From an uncultured Bacteroides sp. (GTDB taxonomy: Bacteria; Bacteroidota; Bacteroidia; Bacteroidales; UBA932), in contig UQQM01000008.1 of the NCBI GenBank assembly GCA_900543205.1, positions 1 to 64,000 on the forward strand: a stretch of DNA of 64,000 nt, given 5' to 3'. Position 1 is the first letter of the stretch; every line of letters begins with the position of its first letter. Below the pieces are notes generated by a model. The model saw nothing but the letters and a program-made list of their open reading frames with translations, did no database searches and was not told the DNA's origin. Below are positions 21,378-29,861 of the stretch, piece after piece. The translations under genes were made by a program, and so were the position numbers.

Positions 21378-22223
21378 ATGTGGATTTGGCTAACCCTATT
21401 TTCCGCGATTCTCCTGGGATCGTACGACATAGTCAAGAAGCAGGCCGTCAAGAACAACAGCGTGCTCTGGGTGCTTTTCGGAGCCACCGCCCTCTCGACC
21501 CTGTTCCTCACCCCCTTCTTCAGCGCAGGGCCTCTCGAAGACCATCTGCGACTGATGGCGAAGGCGGTACTGGTGTCGCTCTCGTGGATTTCCGGCCTGA
21601 TAGCGATAAAGCTGCTGCCGCTGACAACCGTGAGCACGATAAAGGCGTCCAGGCCCATGTTCGTGCTGCTCTTCTCCCTGATAATCTTCCACGAGAAGCT
21701 CAACCTGCTGCAATGGGGAGGGGTGCTGCTGGTAATCGCGGCCCTGATGCTGCTCGGACGCTCCAGCAGGAAAGAAGGCATCACCTTCACGAGCAACAGC
21801 GGCATGGCGTGGATGGCGGTCTCCGTCCTGACGGGGGTCGCGAGCGCGCTCTACGACAAATACATACTCGGCATCATGGAGCCCCTGTTCGTTCAGAGCT
21901 GGACCAACCTCTACATCAGCGTCATCATGGCCCTGGTGCTGCTGGGCGACCGGCTGCGCGACCGCGAGGGCTTCAATAGATTCCGCTGGGACTGGAAGCT
22001 GCTGCTGATTGCGGTGCTCATCACGGGCTCCGACATGCTGTACTTCTACGCCGTGAACCAGGAGGACGCTCTGATTTCGGTAATCTCCATCACGCGGCGC
22101 AGCTCGGTGCTGGTCACCTTCCTGGGAGGCGCGCTGGTGTTCAGGGAGCACAACATACGCGAGAAGTTCATCGAGCTGGTGATAATGCTGGCCGGCGTGA
22201 TCCTGCTGCTCTTCTCGTCTTAG
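21378..22223 (+). CDS. EamA/DMT-superfamily membrane transporter
   Basis: 281-residue inner-membrane protein with about ten hydrophobic segments arranged as two EamA-like repeats; the end of the first is seen in the pattern STIKASRPMFVLLFSLIIFHEKL, of the second in ISITRRSSVLVTFLGGALVFRE. The family exports metabolites such as amino acids or sugars; the substrate is unknown here. The reading frame is open to 21192, inside divergent uvrA, but ATG 21378 is chosen because the -7 box lies just before it. First gene of a probable operon with the S41 protease, recO and U32 genes. Confidence 0.88.
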   Translation: MWIWLTLFSAILLGSYDIVKKQAVKNNSVLWVLFGATALSTLFLTPFFSAGPLEDHLRLMAKAVLVSLSWISGLIAIKLLPLTTVSTIKASRPMFVLLFSLIIFHEKLNLLQWGGVLLVIAALMLLGRSSRKEGITFTSNSGMAWMAVSVLTGVASALYDKYILGIMEPLFVQSWTNLYISVIMALVLLGDRLRDREGFNRFRWDWKLLLIAVLITGSDMLYFYAVNQEDALISVISITRRSSVLVTFLGGALVFREHNIREKFIELVIMLAGVILLLFSS

Positions 22224-22251
22224 GCACGAAATTCCAATGCAAATCGGCATC

Positions 22252-23886
22252 ATGAAACATTTTGGACAATATACGGCGTTCCTTGCGGCGGCAATCCTGC
22301 TCGCAGGGACATCGGACGCGGCCGCGCAGTCACGGAACTTCCTCCTCGGAAAATGGACCGAGACCCACGCGGCCATCCTCAAGGAACTTTCCGAGTCCTA
22401 CGTGGACTCTCTGCCGGTCGACAAAATCGAGCGCAGAGGCATAGACGCCATGCTCGCCGGACTGGACCCCTACACGGTATTCATCCCCGCCGAGGAGAAC
22501 GAAGACCTCCAGATGATGATACAGAAGGCCTACGGCGGCATAGGGGCCGTCATATACAAGCCCGACGTCAACGGCAACGTAATCATCAACGAACCCTACA
22601 AGGACTCCCCAGCCGAGAAATACGGGCTGCAGTGCTGCGACGAGATTCTCGCGATAGACGGGGAGAGCGTCAAGGGGCTCACCTCCCAGCAGTGCAGCGA
22701 CAAGATGCGCGGAGAGCCGGGCACCAGCGTGCTCTTCTCCGTAAAGAAGATACGCACGCGCGACACGGTGGATGTCAGGGTCGTGAGGGAGAAGATACGC
22801 ATTCCGGACATAGAATTCGCCGGGATGCTGGATGACACCACCGGCTACATACTCCAGACAGGCTTCACCGAGGGAGTGGGCAAGGAACTGCGCGCGGAAG
22901 TCAACGGGCTTCTGGACAAGGGCATGAAGACCCTGGTCCTCGACCTCAGAGGGAACGGCGGCGGCCTGCTCGACGAAGCGGCGCAGATAGTGTCCATCTT
23001 CCTGCCGAAGAATTCGGTCGTGGTGACGACGAAGGGCAAGGAGAAGAGCTCCAACTACACCGTGACCACCAGGGAAGACCCCGTCGACCCCGATCTGGAG
23101 GTCATAGTGCTCGTGGATTCAGGCTCGGCCTCCGCGTCCGAGATTATCGCCGGCGCCCTCCAGGACACAGACAGGGCGACGATAATGGGACAGCGGACCT
23201 TCGGCAAGGGTCTCGTGCAGAGCATTCGCAACCTGCCCTACGGAGGCGAGCTCAAGCTCACCACAGCGAAATACTACACGCCGTCGGGGCGCTGCGTGCA
23301 GGCCATTGACTATTCGCGGCGCAACGAAGACGGCAGCGTGGGCCACATCCCGGACTCTCTTACCAGGGAGTTCAAGACCGCCCACGGCAGGACGGTGCGT
23401 GACGGAGGAGGCATCACCCCCGACGTGAAGCTGGACGAGAAGGAATACAGCCGCCTCACCTACGCCCTCGTGGCCTACGGGGTCATCGAGGAATACGTGC
23501 TCGACTATGTGCGCAGGCACGACAGCATCGCCCCGGCCGGGGAATTCCATTTCAGCGACGCCGACTGGGAGGACTTCGTCAGCTTCGCCAAAGAAAAGGA
23601 GTTCGACTATCGTTCCACAGCCAAGGCGCTGTTCGACAGCATGAAAGAGGAGCTGGACAAGGACGGGCTCAGCGAGGGCATCGCCGCCCAGCTCGACACG
23701 CTGGAGAACGCCATCAACATCGAGAAGGAGGATTTCCTGAGGCTCAAGAAGGACGAGATAATACCGTTCATTGAAGAGGAGATAGTGGTTCGCTACTACT
23801 TCCAGGAGGCCGGCATAGGCATACGCCTGCGCTACGATGATGCGCTCAGGCAGGCCCTGAGGAGCGAAAGAATCCCGAAATACTGA
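22252..23886 (+). CDS. S41-family C-terminal processing protease
   Basis: 544-residue periplasmic serine protease. Signal peptide at residues 1-24 (ends near DAAAQ). A PDZ domain (about 80-165; GGIGAVIYK, SPAEKYGLQCCDEILAIDGE) precedes the protease core with the Ser/Lys dyad: Ser in SASASEIIAGAL and Lys in RTFGKGLVQ. A C-terminal helical extension of about 130 residues follows, as in Bacteroidetes CTPs. The ATG at 22237 is an alternative start, but MKHFGQY gives a normal signal peptide. It overlaps recO by 1 nt (TGATG). Confidence 0.93.
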   Translation: MKHFGQYTAFLAAAILLAGTSDAAAQSRNFLLGKWTETHAAILKELSESYVDSLPVDKIERRGIDAMLAGLDPYTVFIPAEENEDLQMMIQKAYGGIGAVIYKPDVNGNVIINEPYKDSPAEKYGLQCCDEILAIDGESVKGLTSQQCSDKMRGEPGTSVLFSVKKIRTRDTVDVRVVREKIRIPDIEFAGMLDDTTGYILQTGFTEGVGKELRAEVNGLLDKGMKTLVLDLRGNGGGLLDEAAQIVSIFLPKNSVVVTTKGKEKSSNYTVTTREDPVDPDLEVIVLVDSGSASASEIIAGALQDTDRATIMGQRTFGKGLVQSIRNLPYGGELKLTTAKYYTPSGRCVQAIDYSRRNEDGSVGHIPDSLTREFKTAHGRTVRDGGGITPDVKLDEKEYSRLTYALVAYGVIEEYVLDYVRRHDSIAPAGEFHFSDADWEDFVSFAKEKEFDYRSTAKALFDSMKEELDKDGLSEGIAAQLDTLENAINIEKEDFLRLKKDEIIPFIEEEIVVRYYFQEAGIGIRLRYDDALRQALRSERIPKY

Positions 23887-24536
23887 TGGTATTCCACTCG
23901 GAGCTCATAGTCCTCAACTTCACGAAAATCAAGGAAAACGCGCTGGTGCTCCACTGCCTCAGCGAGCAATGGGGACGTCGCGGATTCATAGTCACGGTGC
24001 CCAAGGCCGCAGGAACGGCACTCTACCAGCCGCTGAGCATACTTGACGCCGAGGTGGTCGAGAACCCGCGTTCGGAACTCTGGAGGCTCCGGGGCGTGAG
24101 CGCGAAATTCAGCCTCAACGGCATCCGGACAAGCATGGCCAAGAACAGCATGACCATGTTCATGAGCGAAGTCCTCTACCGCACGGTCCACGACGGGGAC
24201 ACCGAGGACGGATTCTACGAATGGTGCCGCCGGTCCATACTGACCCTGGACGCCCTCGAAGGCAGCTATGCCAACTACCACCTGCGCTTCCTGCTGGAGC
24301 TCGCGGCAGCCATGGGGTTCTCGCCGTCAGCGGACGACATCGAGCCGTTCTGCGGCGACAGGAAGCATGAGATTGAAGCCCTCGTGCGCTCCGACTTCGC
24401 CGCCTGCATGCTGCTTCCGCTGAGCGGACAGGCCAGAAGCGACATAGCCGCGAAACTGTTGAAATACATCGAATTCCACACCGGGGAGCAGCTCAACGTG
24501 AACTCGCTTTCGGTGCTCAGGGAACTATACGGATGA
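23886..24536 (+). CDS. recO: DNA repair protein RecO
   Basis: 216-residue member of the RecFOR recombination-mediator pathway that loads RecA on SSB-coated single strands. The N-terminal OB-fold pattern (KIKENALVLHCLSEQWG) and the mid helix SEVLYRTV followed by SYANYHLRFLLELAAAMGF match Bacteroidetes RecO. The protein is shorter than the usual ~240 residues and I see no CxxC zinc pair; Bacteroidetes RecO proteins usually lack it. Start overlaps the protease stop (TGATG), and the next gene begins 1 nt after its stop. Confidence 0.85.
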   Translation: MVFHSELIVLNFTKIKENALVLHCLSEQWGRRGFIVTVPKAAGTALYQPLSILDAEVVENPRSELWRLRGVSAKFSLNGIRTSMAKNSMTMFMSEVLYRTVHDGDTEDGFYEWCRRSILTLDALEGSYANYHLRFLLELAAAMGFSPSADDIEPFCGDRKHEIEALVRSDFAACMLLPLSGQARSDIAAKLLKYIEFHTGEQLNVNSLSVLRELYG

Positions 24537-24537
24537 C

Positions 24538-25800
24538 ATGGACAGGAAAGAACTTGAAATAATGGCTCCGGCAGGCAATTTCGAATGCCTGCACGCAGCA
24601 ATCCAGGGCAAGGCGGACTCCGTGTATTTCGGGGTGGGCAAGCTCAACATGCGCAGCCACTCGGCGGCGAACTTCAGTCCCGAAGACCTTGCGGAGGTGG
24701 TCCGCATCTGCCGGGAAGCCGGCGTCAGGAGCTATCTGACCCTCAACATCACCCTTTACGAGGAGGAGCTCGACGCCATGAGGGCGACCCTCGACGCCGC
24801 GAAGGCGGCAGGGGTGGACGCAGTCATCGCCTCGGACATGGCAGCAATAGAATACTGCCGCGAAATCGGCCTGGAGGTCCACATCTCCACCCAGCTCTCC
24901 ATATCCAACTCCGAATCCCTGCGCTTCTACTCGCGCTTCGCCGACGTGGTCGTGCTCGCCAGGGAGCTGAACCTGGACCAGGTGCGCAGAATCGGCGACA
25001 TGATAGAGCGCGAGCATATCTGCGGGCCGTCGGGAAGGCCGGTGCGCATAGAGATGTTCGCCCACGGGGCCCTGTGCATGGCAGTGAGCGGCAAATGCTA
25101 CCTCTCCCTGCACAGCTACGGCGCCTCCGCCAACCGGGGCTCCTGCTATCAGGTATGCCGGAGGGGATATGAGGTCACCGACCTGGAGACCGGCAACCAG
25201 CTCGTAGTGGACAACAAATACATAATGTCGCCCAAGGACCTCTGCACGATAGAGTTCATGGACAGAATCATCGCGAGCGGCGTCAAGGTGTTCAAGATCG
25301 AGGGCCGCGCCCGCTCCGCCGAATACGTCAAGCGCTGCGCTTCCTGCTACAGGAAGGCTGCGGATGCCGTATGCGACGGAAACTACACGCCGGAACTGGC
25401 GGCGCAGCTCAAGAAGGAGCTGGCCGAGGTGTTCAACCGGGGCTTCTGGGACGGCTACTACCAGGGCGCCTATCTCGGACAATGGAGCGAGGTCTACGGC
25501 TCCCAGGCCACCAGGACGAAAATCTACTGCGGCAAGATAACCAACTGGTTCGACAGGATAGGGGTCGCCGAAATCGGCGTGGAGTCCGTCCCCCTGCACA
25601 GAGGCGACAGGCTGATGGTCACCGGCGCCACCACCGGAGTCGTGGAGTTCGACGTCACCGACCTCCGCGTGAATCTGGAGCCTGCGGACACCGCCGGGAA
25701 AGGAATACGCTGCTCCGTAGCCGTCGACCCGTCAATCTGTCCCGACGGCAGGCTGCGCCGGGGCGACAAGGTCTTCATCTGGAAAGAGAAGCAGCCATAG
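24538..25800 (+). CDS. U32-family protein (TrhP/YegQ-like)
   Basis: 420 residues. The U32 fold is a TIM-barrel-like protein once called a collagenase; characterised relatives (TrhP, formerly YegQ) work in tRNA 5-hydroxyuridine formation. Visible hallmarks: ELEIMAPAGNFECL at the N-terminus, YFGVGKLNMR, the HISTQLSISN strand, and the cysteine cluster around 180-217 (ALCMAVSGKC then GSCYQVC) expected for the U32 core, followed by FKIEGRARSAEYV. Last gene of the EamA-S41-recO-U32 unit. Its 3' end overlaps the convergent ATPase gene by 26 bp. Confidence 0.9.
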   Translation: MDRKELEIMAPAGNFECLHAAIQGKADSVYFGVGKLNMRSHSAANFSPEDLAEVVRICREAGVRSYLTLNITLYEEELDAMRATLDAAKAAGVDAVIASDMAAIEYCREIGLEVHISTQLSISNSESLRFYSRFADVVVLARELNLDQVRRIGDMIEREHICGPSGRPVRIEMFAHGALCMAVSGKCYLSLHSYGASANRGSCYQVCRRGYEVTDLETGNQLVVDNKYIMSPKDLCTIEFMDRIIASGVKVFKIEGRARSAEYVKRCASCYRKAADAVCDGNYTPELAAQLKKELAEVFNRGFWDGYYQGAYLGQWSEVYGSQATRTKIYCGKITNWFDRIGVAEIGVESVPLHRGDRLMVTGATTGVVEFDVTDLRVNLEPADTAGKGIRCSVAVDPSICPDGRLRRGDKVFIWKEKQP

Positions 25801-27112
25801 ACAGGAATTTCCGGAACCAGGCGGCAAGCGGAGACGGGCAGCTCAGGAGACCGTCATTATACTGAAGATTCAGCATCGAGAAACGCAGGCGATATTCAGG
25901 GTTGAATTTCTTCGTATATACCGACAGGCTGTTACCGGAAATATTCCCTTCCGCCTTCACCTCCACGGGGATGACCCGTCCTTCTGACTGAAGCACGAAC
26001 TCCACCTCGGCCTTGCCCTCGGAAGTCCAGTAATAGGGAATCTGGGCGTCAAGCAGAGGAATCAGGGACTGAAGCACGCAGTTTTCAGCCATCGCTCCCT
26101 TGAACTCGGTATAATTCGCGCTCGGGTCGTTGATTACGGCGGCAGGCAGTCGTGCGAGCCTTCTGAGCAGGCCGCAGTCGCAGGCGTAGACCTTGAATGC
26201 CGAGATGTCCTGATAGGCTGACAACGGAATGAAAGGTTTGCTTATGTTGAACACACGATATATCATCCCTGCATCTTCAAGCCACATCAGCGCATCCTCA
26301 TAATCTTTGGACCGCGCGCCGGAGCGGATGGCGCTGTATATGAACTTTCTGTTCTCCTTCGACAGCTGGGCCGGAAGAGAACGCCAGATTGCATGGATAC
26401 GGGCAATTTCCCTAGGTTCGGCATATTTGGAGAAATCCAGTTCATACAGGTCGAGTATATCCTGCAGGACATCTTCAATATCGGCCATCCCTCGTCCTTC
26501 CAGCATCGACGAGACAGCCTCCGGCATTCCGCCGGAAATCTGGTAGCGCCTGTATTCCGTCTTAAGCTTGTTGAGCATGATTTCCGGAAGCTTACGGATT
26601 TCTTCCAGACCTTCGACGTAATCGTAGACTGAAGGATCCGCAGCCTTCAGAAACTCCTTGAACGTCACTGGGAACATCCTCATCACCCTGACCTTGCCCA
26701 CGGGAACCGTCATGCTCCTCCTTTTCACGGCCACTCCCAGGAGCGAGCCGGCCGCGACCACATGATATTCCGGAGCATCCTCACAGAAATACTTGAGGCT
26801 GTTCAGCGCCTCCTCGCATTCCTGAATCTCATCGAAGACAATCAGCGTCTTCCCCGGAATGACAGGGACATCGGTATAGAGCGACAGTTCCTTCACGAGC
26901 CGGTCAGGATCTTTCGTGCTCTGGAACACCGACTTCAACTCCGGCTGGCGGTCAAAGTCAAAAACGGCGCAGTAATCAAAACTTCTGCGGCCGAACTCTT
27001 CCATCACCCACGATTTCCCTATCTGTCTGGCTCCTTTCAGCAGGACAGGCTTTCTGCCAGCTGCATCCTTCCAACGCTGCAACTCCTGGAGTATGTCCCT
27101 TTCTATAATCAT
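25775..27112 (-). CDS. AAA ATPase with DUF4143-like C-terminus (orphan)
   Basis: 445 residues. N-terminal P-loop domain: Walker A GARQIGKS (about 29-36) and Walker B LIVFDEIQE (about 90-98), then GSLLG, typical of the AAA_14/DUF4143 family. The C-terminal third contains a restriction-endonuclease-like pattern (ENCVLQSL, then EVEFVLQ followed by VIPVEVKAE), as in DUF4143. Function is unknown in this family; copy number varies widely between Bacteroidetes strains. It overlaps the convergent U32 gene by 26 bp. A palindrome lies between its promoter and start codon. Confidence 0.85.
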   Translation of the reverse strand: MIIERDILQELQRWKDAAGRKPVLLKGARQIGKSWVMEEFGRRSFDYCAVFDFDRQPELKSVFQSTKDPDRLVKELSLYTDVPVIPGKTLIVFDEIQECEEALNSLKYFCEDAPEYHVVAAGSLLGVAVKRRSMTVPVGKVRVMRMFPVTFKEFLKAADPSVYDYVEGLEEIRKLPEIMLNKLKTEYRRYQISGGMPEAVSSMLEGRGMADIEDVLQDILDLYELDFSKYAEPREIARIHAIWRSLPAQLSKENRKFIYSAIRSGARSKDYEDALMWLEDAGMIYRVFNISKPFIPLSAYQDISAFKVYACDCGLLRRLARLPAAVINDPSANYTEFKGAMAENCVLQSLIPLLDAQIPYYWTSEGKAEVEFVLQSEGRVIPVEVKAEGNISGNSLSVYTKKFNPEYRLRFSMLNLQYNDGLLSCPSPLAAWFRKFLSMAASLSR

Positions 27113-27130
27113 ACTTCTTGCATTAAATTG

Positions 27131-27164
27131 TTCCGAAAAATGTCAACATTTGCATTTTTTGGAA
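27131..27164. repeat. Inverted repeat in the leader of the orphan ATPase
   Basis: TTCCGAAAAATG (27131-27142) and CATTTTTTGGAA (27153-27164): 11 of 12 positions complementary with a 10-nt spacer. It lies between the predicted -7 box and the ATG of the ATPase gene, so it could be a repressor site covering the start of transcription or an mRNA hairpin. Confidence 0.75.
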
Positions 27165-27174
27165 CTTTCCTATG

Positions 27175-27205
27175 CAATTATAGAAAAAATCAGGGTAATT
27201 GCAAA
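27175..27205 (-). promoter_or_regulatory. Promoter of the orphan ATPase gene
   Basis: TTTG (27202-27205), 19-nt spacer, TATAATTG (27175-27182; one mismatch to TAnnTTTG) on the minus strand. The -33 element lies inside the 3' end of rdgB, so the ATPase has its own promoter embedded in the upstream gene. Confidence 0.55.
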
Positions 27206-27828
27206 AGAAAAGCAGCCATAGCGCGGACGGCCTTGCCACGGTGGGAGATTGCATTCTTCTGCTCCTCGGAGAGTTCCGCCAGGGTCAGCGGATGTGCCTC
27301 ATTGCCGGAGGGGGCCGCTCCGTGGACGCGTTCAAGCCCGGCTGCGTCCGGAATGAATATCGGGTCGTAGCCGAAACCTCCGCTGCCTGAGCGTTCCGTG
27401 GCGATTCTTCCTTCGAGCGTGCCGTCGAAGAAATATTCCTTTCCGCCGAGAATCAGCGTGACCACCGTGCGGAACCGGGCGCTGCGGCCGGCGGCCGGAC
27501 CGAGTTTCCCCAGTTCGGAAAGCAGCCTGGCCATGTTGGCACCGCTGTCGTGGCCCTCGCCGGCATAACGCGCGGAATAGATGCCAGGGGCGCCTCCGAG
27601 GGCGTCCACCTCCAGACCTGTGTCGTCGGCGAAACAATCCATTCCGGTAAGCGCATATATATGGCGTGCCTTTATCAGGGAATTCTCCTTCAGGCTGGTG
27701 CCGTTCTCCTCCACATCCCCGTCTATGCCGAGGTCAGCCGGCGAAAGGACTTCGAAATCCGGGCCGAGAATCTCCGCAGCCTCGCGGAGCTTGCCCCTGT
27801 TTGCAGTAGCGAATACGATTTTCCTCAT
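27190..27828 (-). CDS. rdgB: RdgB/HAM1-family XTP/dITP diphosphatase
   Basis: 212-residue house-cleaning pyrophosphatase that removes ITP, dITP and XTP from the nucleotide pool. The family motif FATANRGKLREA is at the N-terminus, followed by EENGTSLKENSLIKA, FADDTGLEVDALGGAPGIYSARYAG and the C-terminal GFGYDPIF and SHRGKA. The frame is open upstream to 27930, but the ATG at 27828 is right at the conserved start and 5 nt after a -7 box. Divergent from the prenyl synthase gene. Confidence 0.95.
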   Translation of the reverse strand: MRKIVFATANRGKLREAAEILGPDFEVLSPADLGIDGDVEENGTSLKENSLIKARHIYALTGMDCFADDTGLEVDALGGAPGIYSARYAGEGHDSGANMARLLSELGKLGPAAGRSARFRTVVTLILGGKEYFFDGTLEGRIATERSGSGGFGYDPIFIPDAAGLERVHGAAPSGNEAHPLTLAELSEEQKNAISHRGKAVRAMAAFLLQLP

Positions 27829-27833
27829 GCCTG

Positions 27834-27841
27834 CAAAGGTA
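27834..27841 (-). promoter_or_regulatory. -7 box of the rdgB promoter
   Basis: TACCTTTG on the minus strand, 5 nt before the rdgB ATG; predicts a leaderless mRNA. The oppositely facing box of the prenyl synthase gene is 13 bp away. Confidence 0.65.
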
Positions 27842-27854
27842 GCGGAAAAATCAG

Positions 27855-27862
27855 TATCTTTG
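27855..27862 (+). promoter_or_regulatory. -7 box of the prenyl synthase promoter
   Basis: TATCTTTG on the plus strand, 6 nt before the ATG at 27869; predicts a leaderless mRNA. Its -33 region would fall on the rdgB start codon region. Confidence 0.65.
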
Positions 27863-27868
27863 CCTGAT

Positions 27869-28849
27869 ATGACAACAGAAAGCCAGATTGACAGCATCGT
27901 TGCGGAAATGTTCCGTGACATCTGTTTCACAAGCGAACCGGAAGGCCTCTACGACCCGCTGAGGTACATGATCGAGATAGGGGGCAAGAGGCTGCGCCCG
28001 AAGCTCTGCCTCACCGCCTACTCCTTCTTCGGCGACAAGTTCGGCGAGGAGATACTCTCGCCGGCGGAAGCACTCGAAGTGTTCCATTCGTTCACCTTGA
28101 TGCACGACGACATCATGGACCGTTCCCCCATGCGGCGCGGAATGCCCACCGTATGGACGAAGTGGAATGAGAGCACGGCGATTCTTTCCGGCGACGTGAT
28201 GCTCATCGAAGCCTACAAGCGCATGTCAAGGTCGCCCCACCACGTGCATGACAAGGTTATGGACCTGTTCATGAAGACCACCGTCGAAGTCTGCGAAGGC
28301 CAGCAGTACGACATGGACTTCGAAAGCCAGGACATCGTGTCGATGGAGGACTACAACAGGATGATAGGCCTGAAGACCGCAGTCCTGCTCGGATGTTCCG
28401 CCAAGGTCGGAGCACTGATCGGAGGCGCCTCGGACAAGGTCGCCGACGCCCTCTACAACTACGGCTACGAACTGGGCATGGCTTTCCAGATAGCCGACGA
28501 CTACCTCGATGCCTTCGGCGATGAAAAGGTCTTCGGCAAGCCCATAGGCGGCGACATAGTCAACAGCAAGAAAAGCTGGCTTACTGTCAGGGCGGTCGAG
28601 AAGGCGCACGACAAGAAAGGCTTCCTCGAAGCTTTCGCGCTCCCTGCAGGCAGCGAAACCCAGAAGGCCACGAAGATTGCGACCGTAAAGCAGCTCTACA
28701 TCACCCTCGGGGTCGACAAGGACGCAAAGGAAGCCATCATGCACTTCACATCCAGGGCGATGGAGGCCGTAAGCGATGCCGGACTCGGCAGAGACAAGAT
28801 TGAAATCCTCGGCGACTTCGCCGAAAAGCTCACTGGAAGGGCGAGATAG
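27869..28849 (+). CDS. Polyprenyl (farnesyl/geranylgeranyl-type) diphosphate synthase
   Basis: 326-residue trans-isoprenyl diphosphate synthase. Both aspartate-rich metal sites are visible: DDIMD (first, about residue 80) preceded by FHSFTLMH, and DDYLD (second, about 212). GGKRLRP near the N-terminus binds pyrophosphate. A Phe sits five residues before the first motif, a position that limits chain length in short-chain enzymes, so a C15-C20 product is likelier than a quinone side chain; this is inference. The frame is open to 27581 through the rdgB region, but the start is placed next to the -7 box. Confidence 0.92.
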   Translation: MTTESQIDSIVAEMFRDICFTSEPEGLYDPLRYMIEIGGKRLRPKLCLTAYSFFGDKFGEEILSPAEALEVFHSFTLMHDDIMDRSPMRRGMPTVWTKWNESTAILSGDVMLIEAYKRMSRSPHHVHDKVMDLFMKTTVEVCEGQQYDMDFESQDIVSMEDYNRMIGLKTAVLLGCSAKVGALIGGASDKVADALYNYGYELGMAFQIADDYLDAFGDEKVFGKPIGGDIVNSKKSWLTVRAVEKAHDKKGFLEAFALPAGSETQKATKIATVKQLYITLGVDKDAKEAIMHFTSRAMEAVSDAGLGRDKIEILGDFAEKLTGRAR

Positions 28850-28853
28850 CCTG

Positions 28854-29861
28854 ATGAAGCAGGACACATCACAGCACAGAGGAGTCGAGGCAACCGTGGT
28901 CAAGAACGCGGGCAGCCACTTCCTGCTGAGCTGCCTGCCGGAATGGAAGCTCTTCCCCGCCGTGCTGCGGGGAAAGGTGAGGCTGGAGCACGGAAGCGCC
29001 ACCAACCCGGTCGCCGTCGGTGACAGGGTGCGCTACACCGTCGGAGAGATTCAGGACGAGACGCACCCCGCAGTGATTACAGAGGTGCTTCCTCGGCGCA
29101 ACTACCTGATACGACGCTCCACCAACCTCTCGAGGCAATCCCACGTGATAGCAGCCAACCTCGACCAGGTGCTCGTCACCGTAAGCCTGTATTTCCCCGA
29201 GATAAAGCTGCCTTTCCTCGACCGCATACTCGTGACCTGCGAGGTCTACGGCATTCAGGCGGTGATTCTGCTCAACAAGATTGACATGTACGGCTCGGAA
29301 GTTCCGGAGCAGGTCGAGGATTTCGTCCGGACATACCGGCAGGCCGGGTACCCTGTGATACCCACGTCAGCGCTCACGGGAGAAGGCATAGGGAGTCTGC
29401 GCGAGCTCTGCCGCGGCAGGCTCAGCCTGCTCACCGGAGAGTCGGGAGTCGGGAAATCCAGCCTTATCAAGGCCGTGGACCCCGGTCTCGACCCCAAGAT
29501 AGGCCTTATCTCCGAAGCCCACCTCCAGGGCAGGCACACCACCTCCCTGTATGAAATGTACCGCCTGAACCTGGCCCCGGACAAAAATGCCCCGGCGGAA
29601 AGCGGAACACCCGACACGGGCAGCTATCTGATTGACGCTCCGGGGCTGCGCGGCTTCGGCCTCGTGGACATGGAGAAGGAGGAGATCTACCGCTACTTCC
29701 CGGAGATGCTCCGCGTCGCCGACCGCTGCCGCTTCGTACCGTGCACCCACACCCATGAGCCCGGCTGCGCGGTCAAGGCCGCCATCGACGAAGGGCTGAT
29801 CAGCCCCGAGCGCTACAATTCCTACCTCGGGATGCTAGAGGACGACAAGAAATTCCGCTAA
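28854..29861 (+). CDS. rsgA: Ribosome small-subunit-dependent GTPase RsgA
   Basis: 335-residue circularly permuted GTPase that checks late 30S assembly. An N-terminal OB-fold (about 20-85) is followed by G motifs in permuted order: NKID (G4), TSALTGEGI (G5), TGESGVGKSS (G1), TTSLYE (G2), DAPGLRGFGL (G3). A C-terminal zinc knuckle CRFVPCTHTHEPGC is present. Start ATG 28854 lies 4 nt after the prenyl synthase stop, so both are one operon. Its 3' end overlaps the convergent ATPase gene by 4 bp. Confidence 0.96.
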   Translation: MKQDTSQHRGVEATVVKNAGSHFLLSCLPEWKLFPAVLRGKVRLEHGSATNPVAVGDRVRYTVGEIQDETHPAVITEVLPRRNYLIRRSTNLSRQSHVIAANLDQVLVTVSLYFPEIKLPFLDRILVTCEVYGIQAVILLNKIDMYGSEVPEQVEDFVRTYRQAGYPVIPTSALTGEGIGSLRELCRGRLSLLTGESGVGKSSLIKAVDPGLDPKIGLISEAHLQGRHTTSLYEMYRLNLAPDKNAPAESGTPDTGSYLIDAPGLRGFGLVDMEKEEIYRYFPEMLRVADRCRFVPCTHTHEPGCAVKAAIDEGLISPERYNSYLGMLEDDKKFR

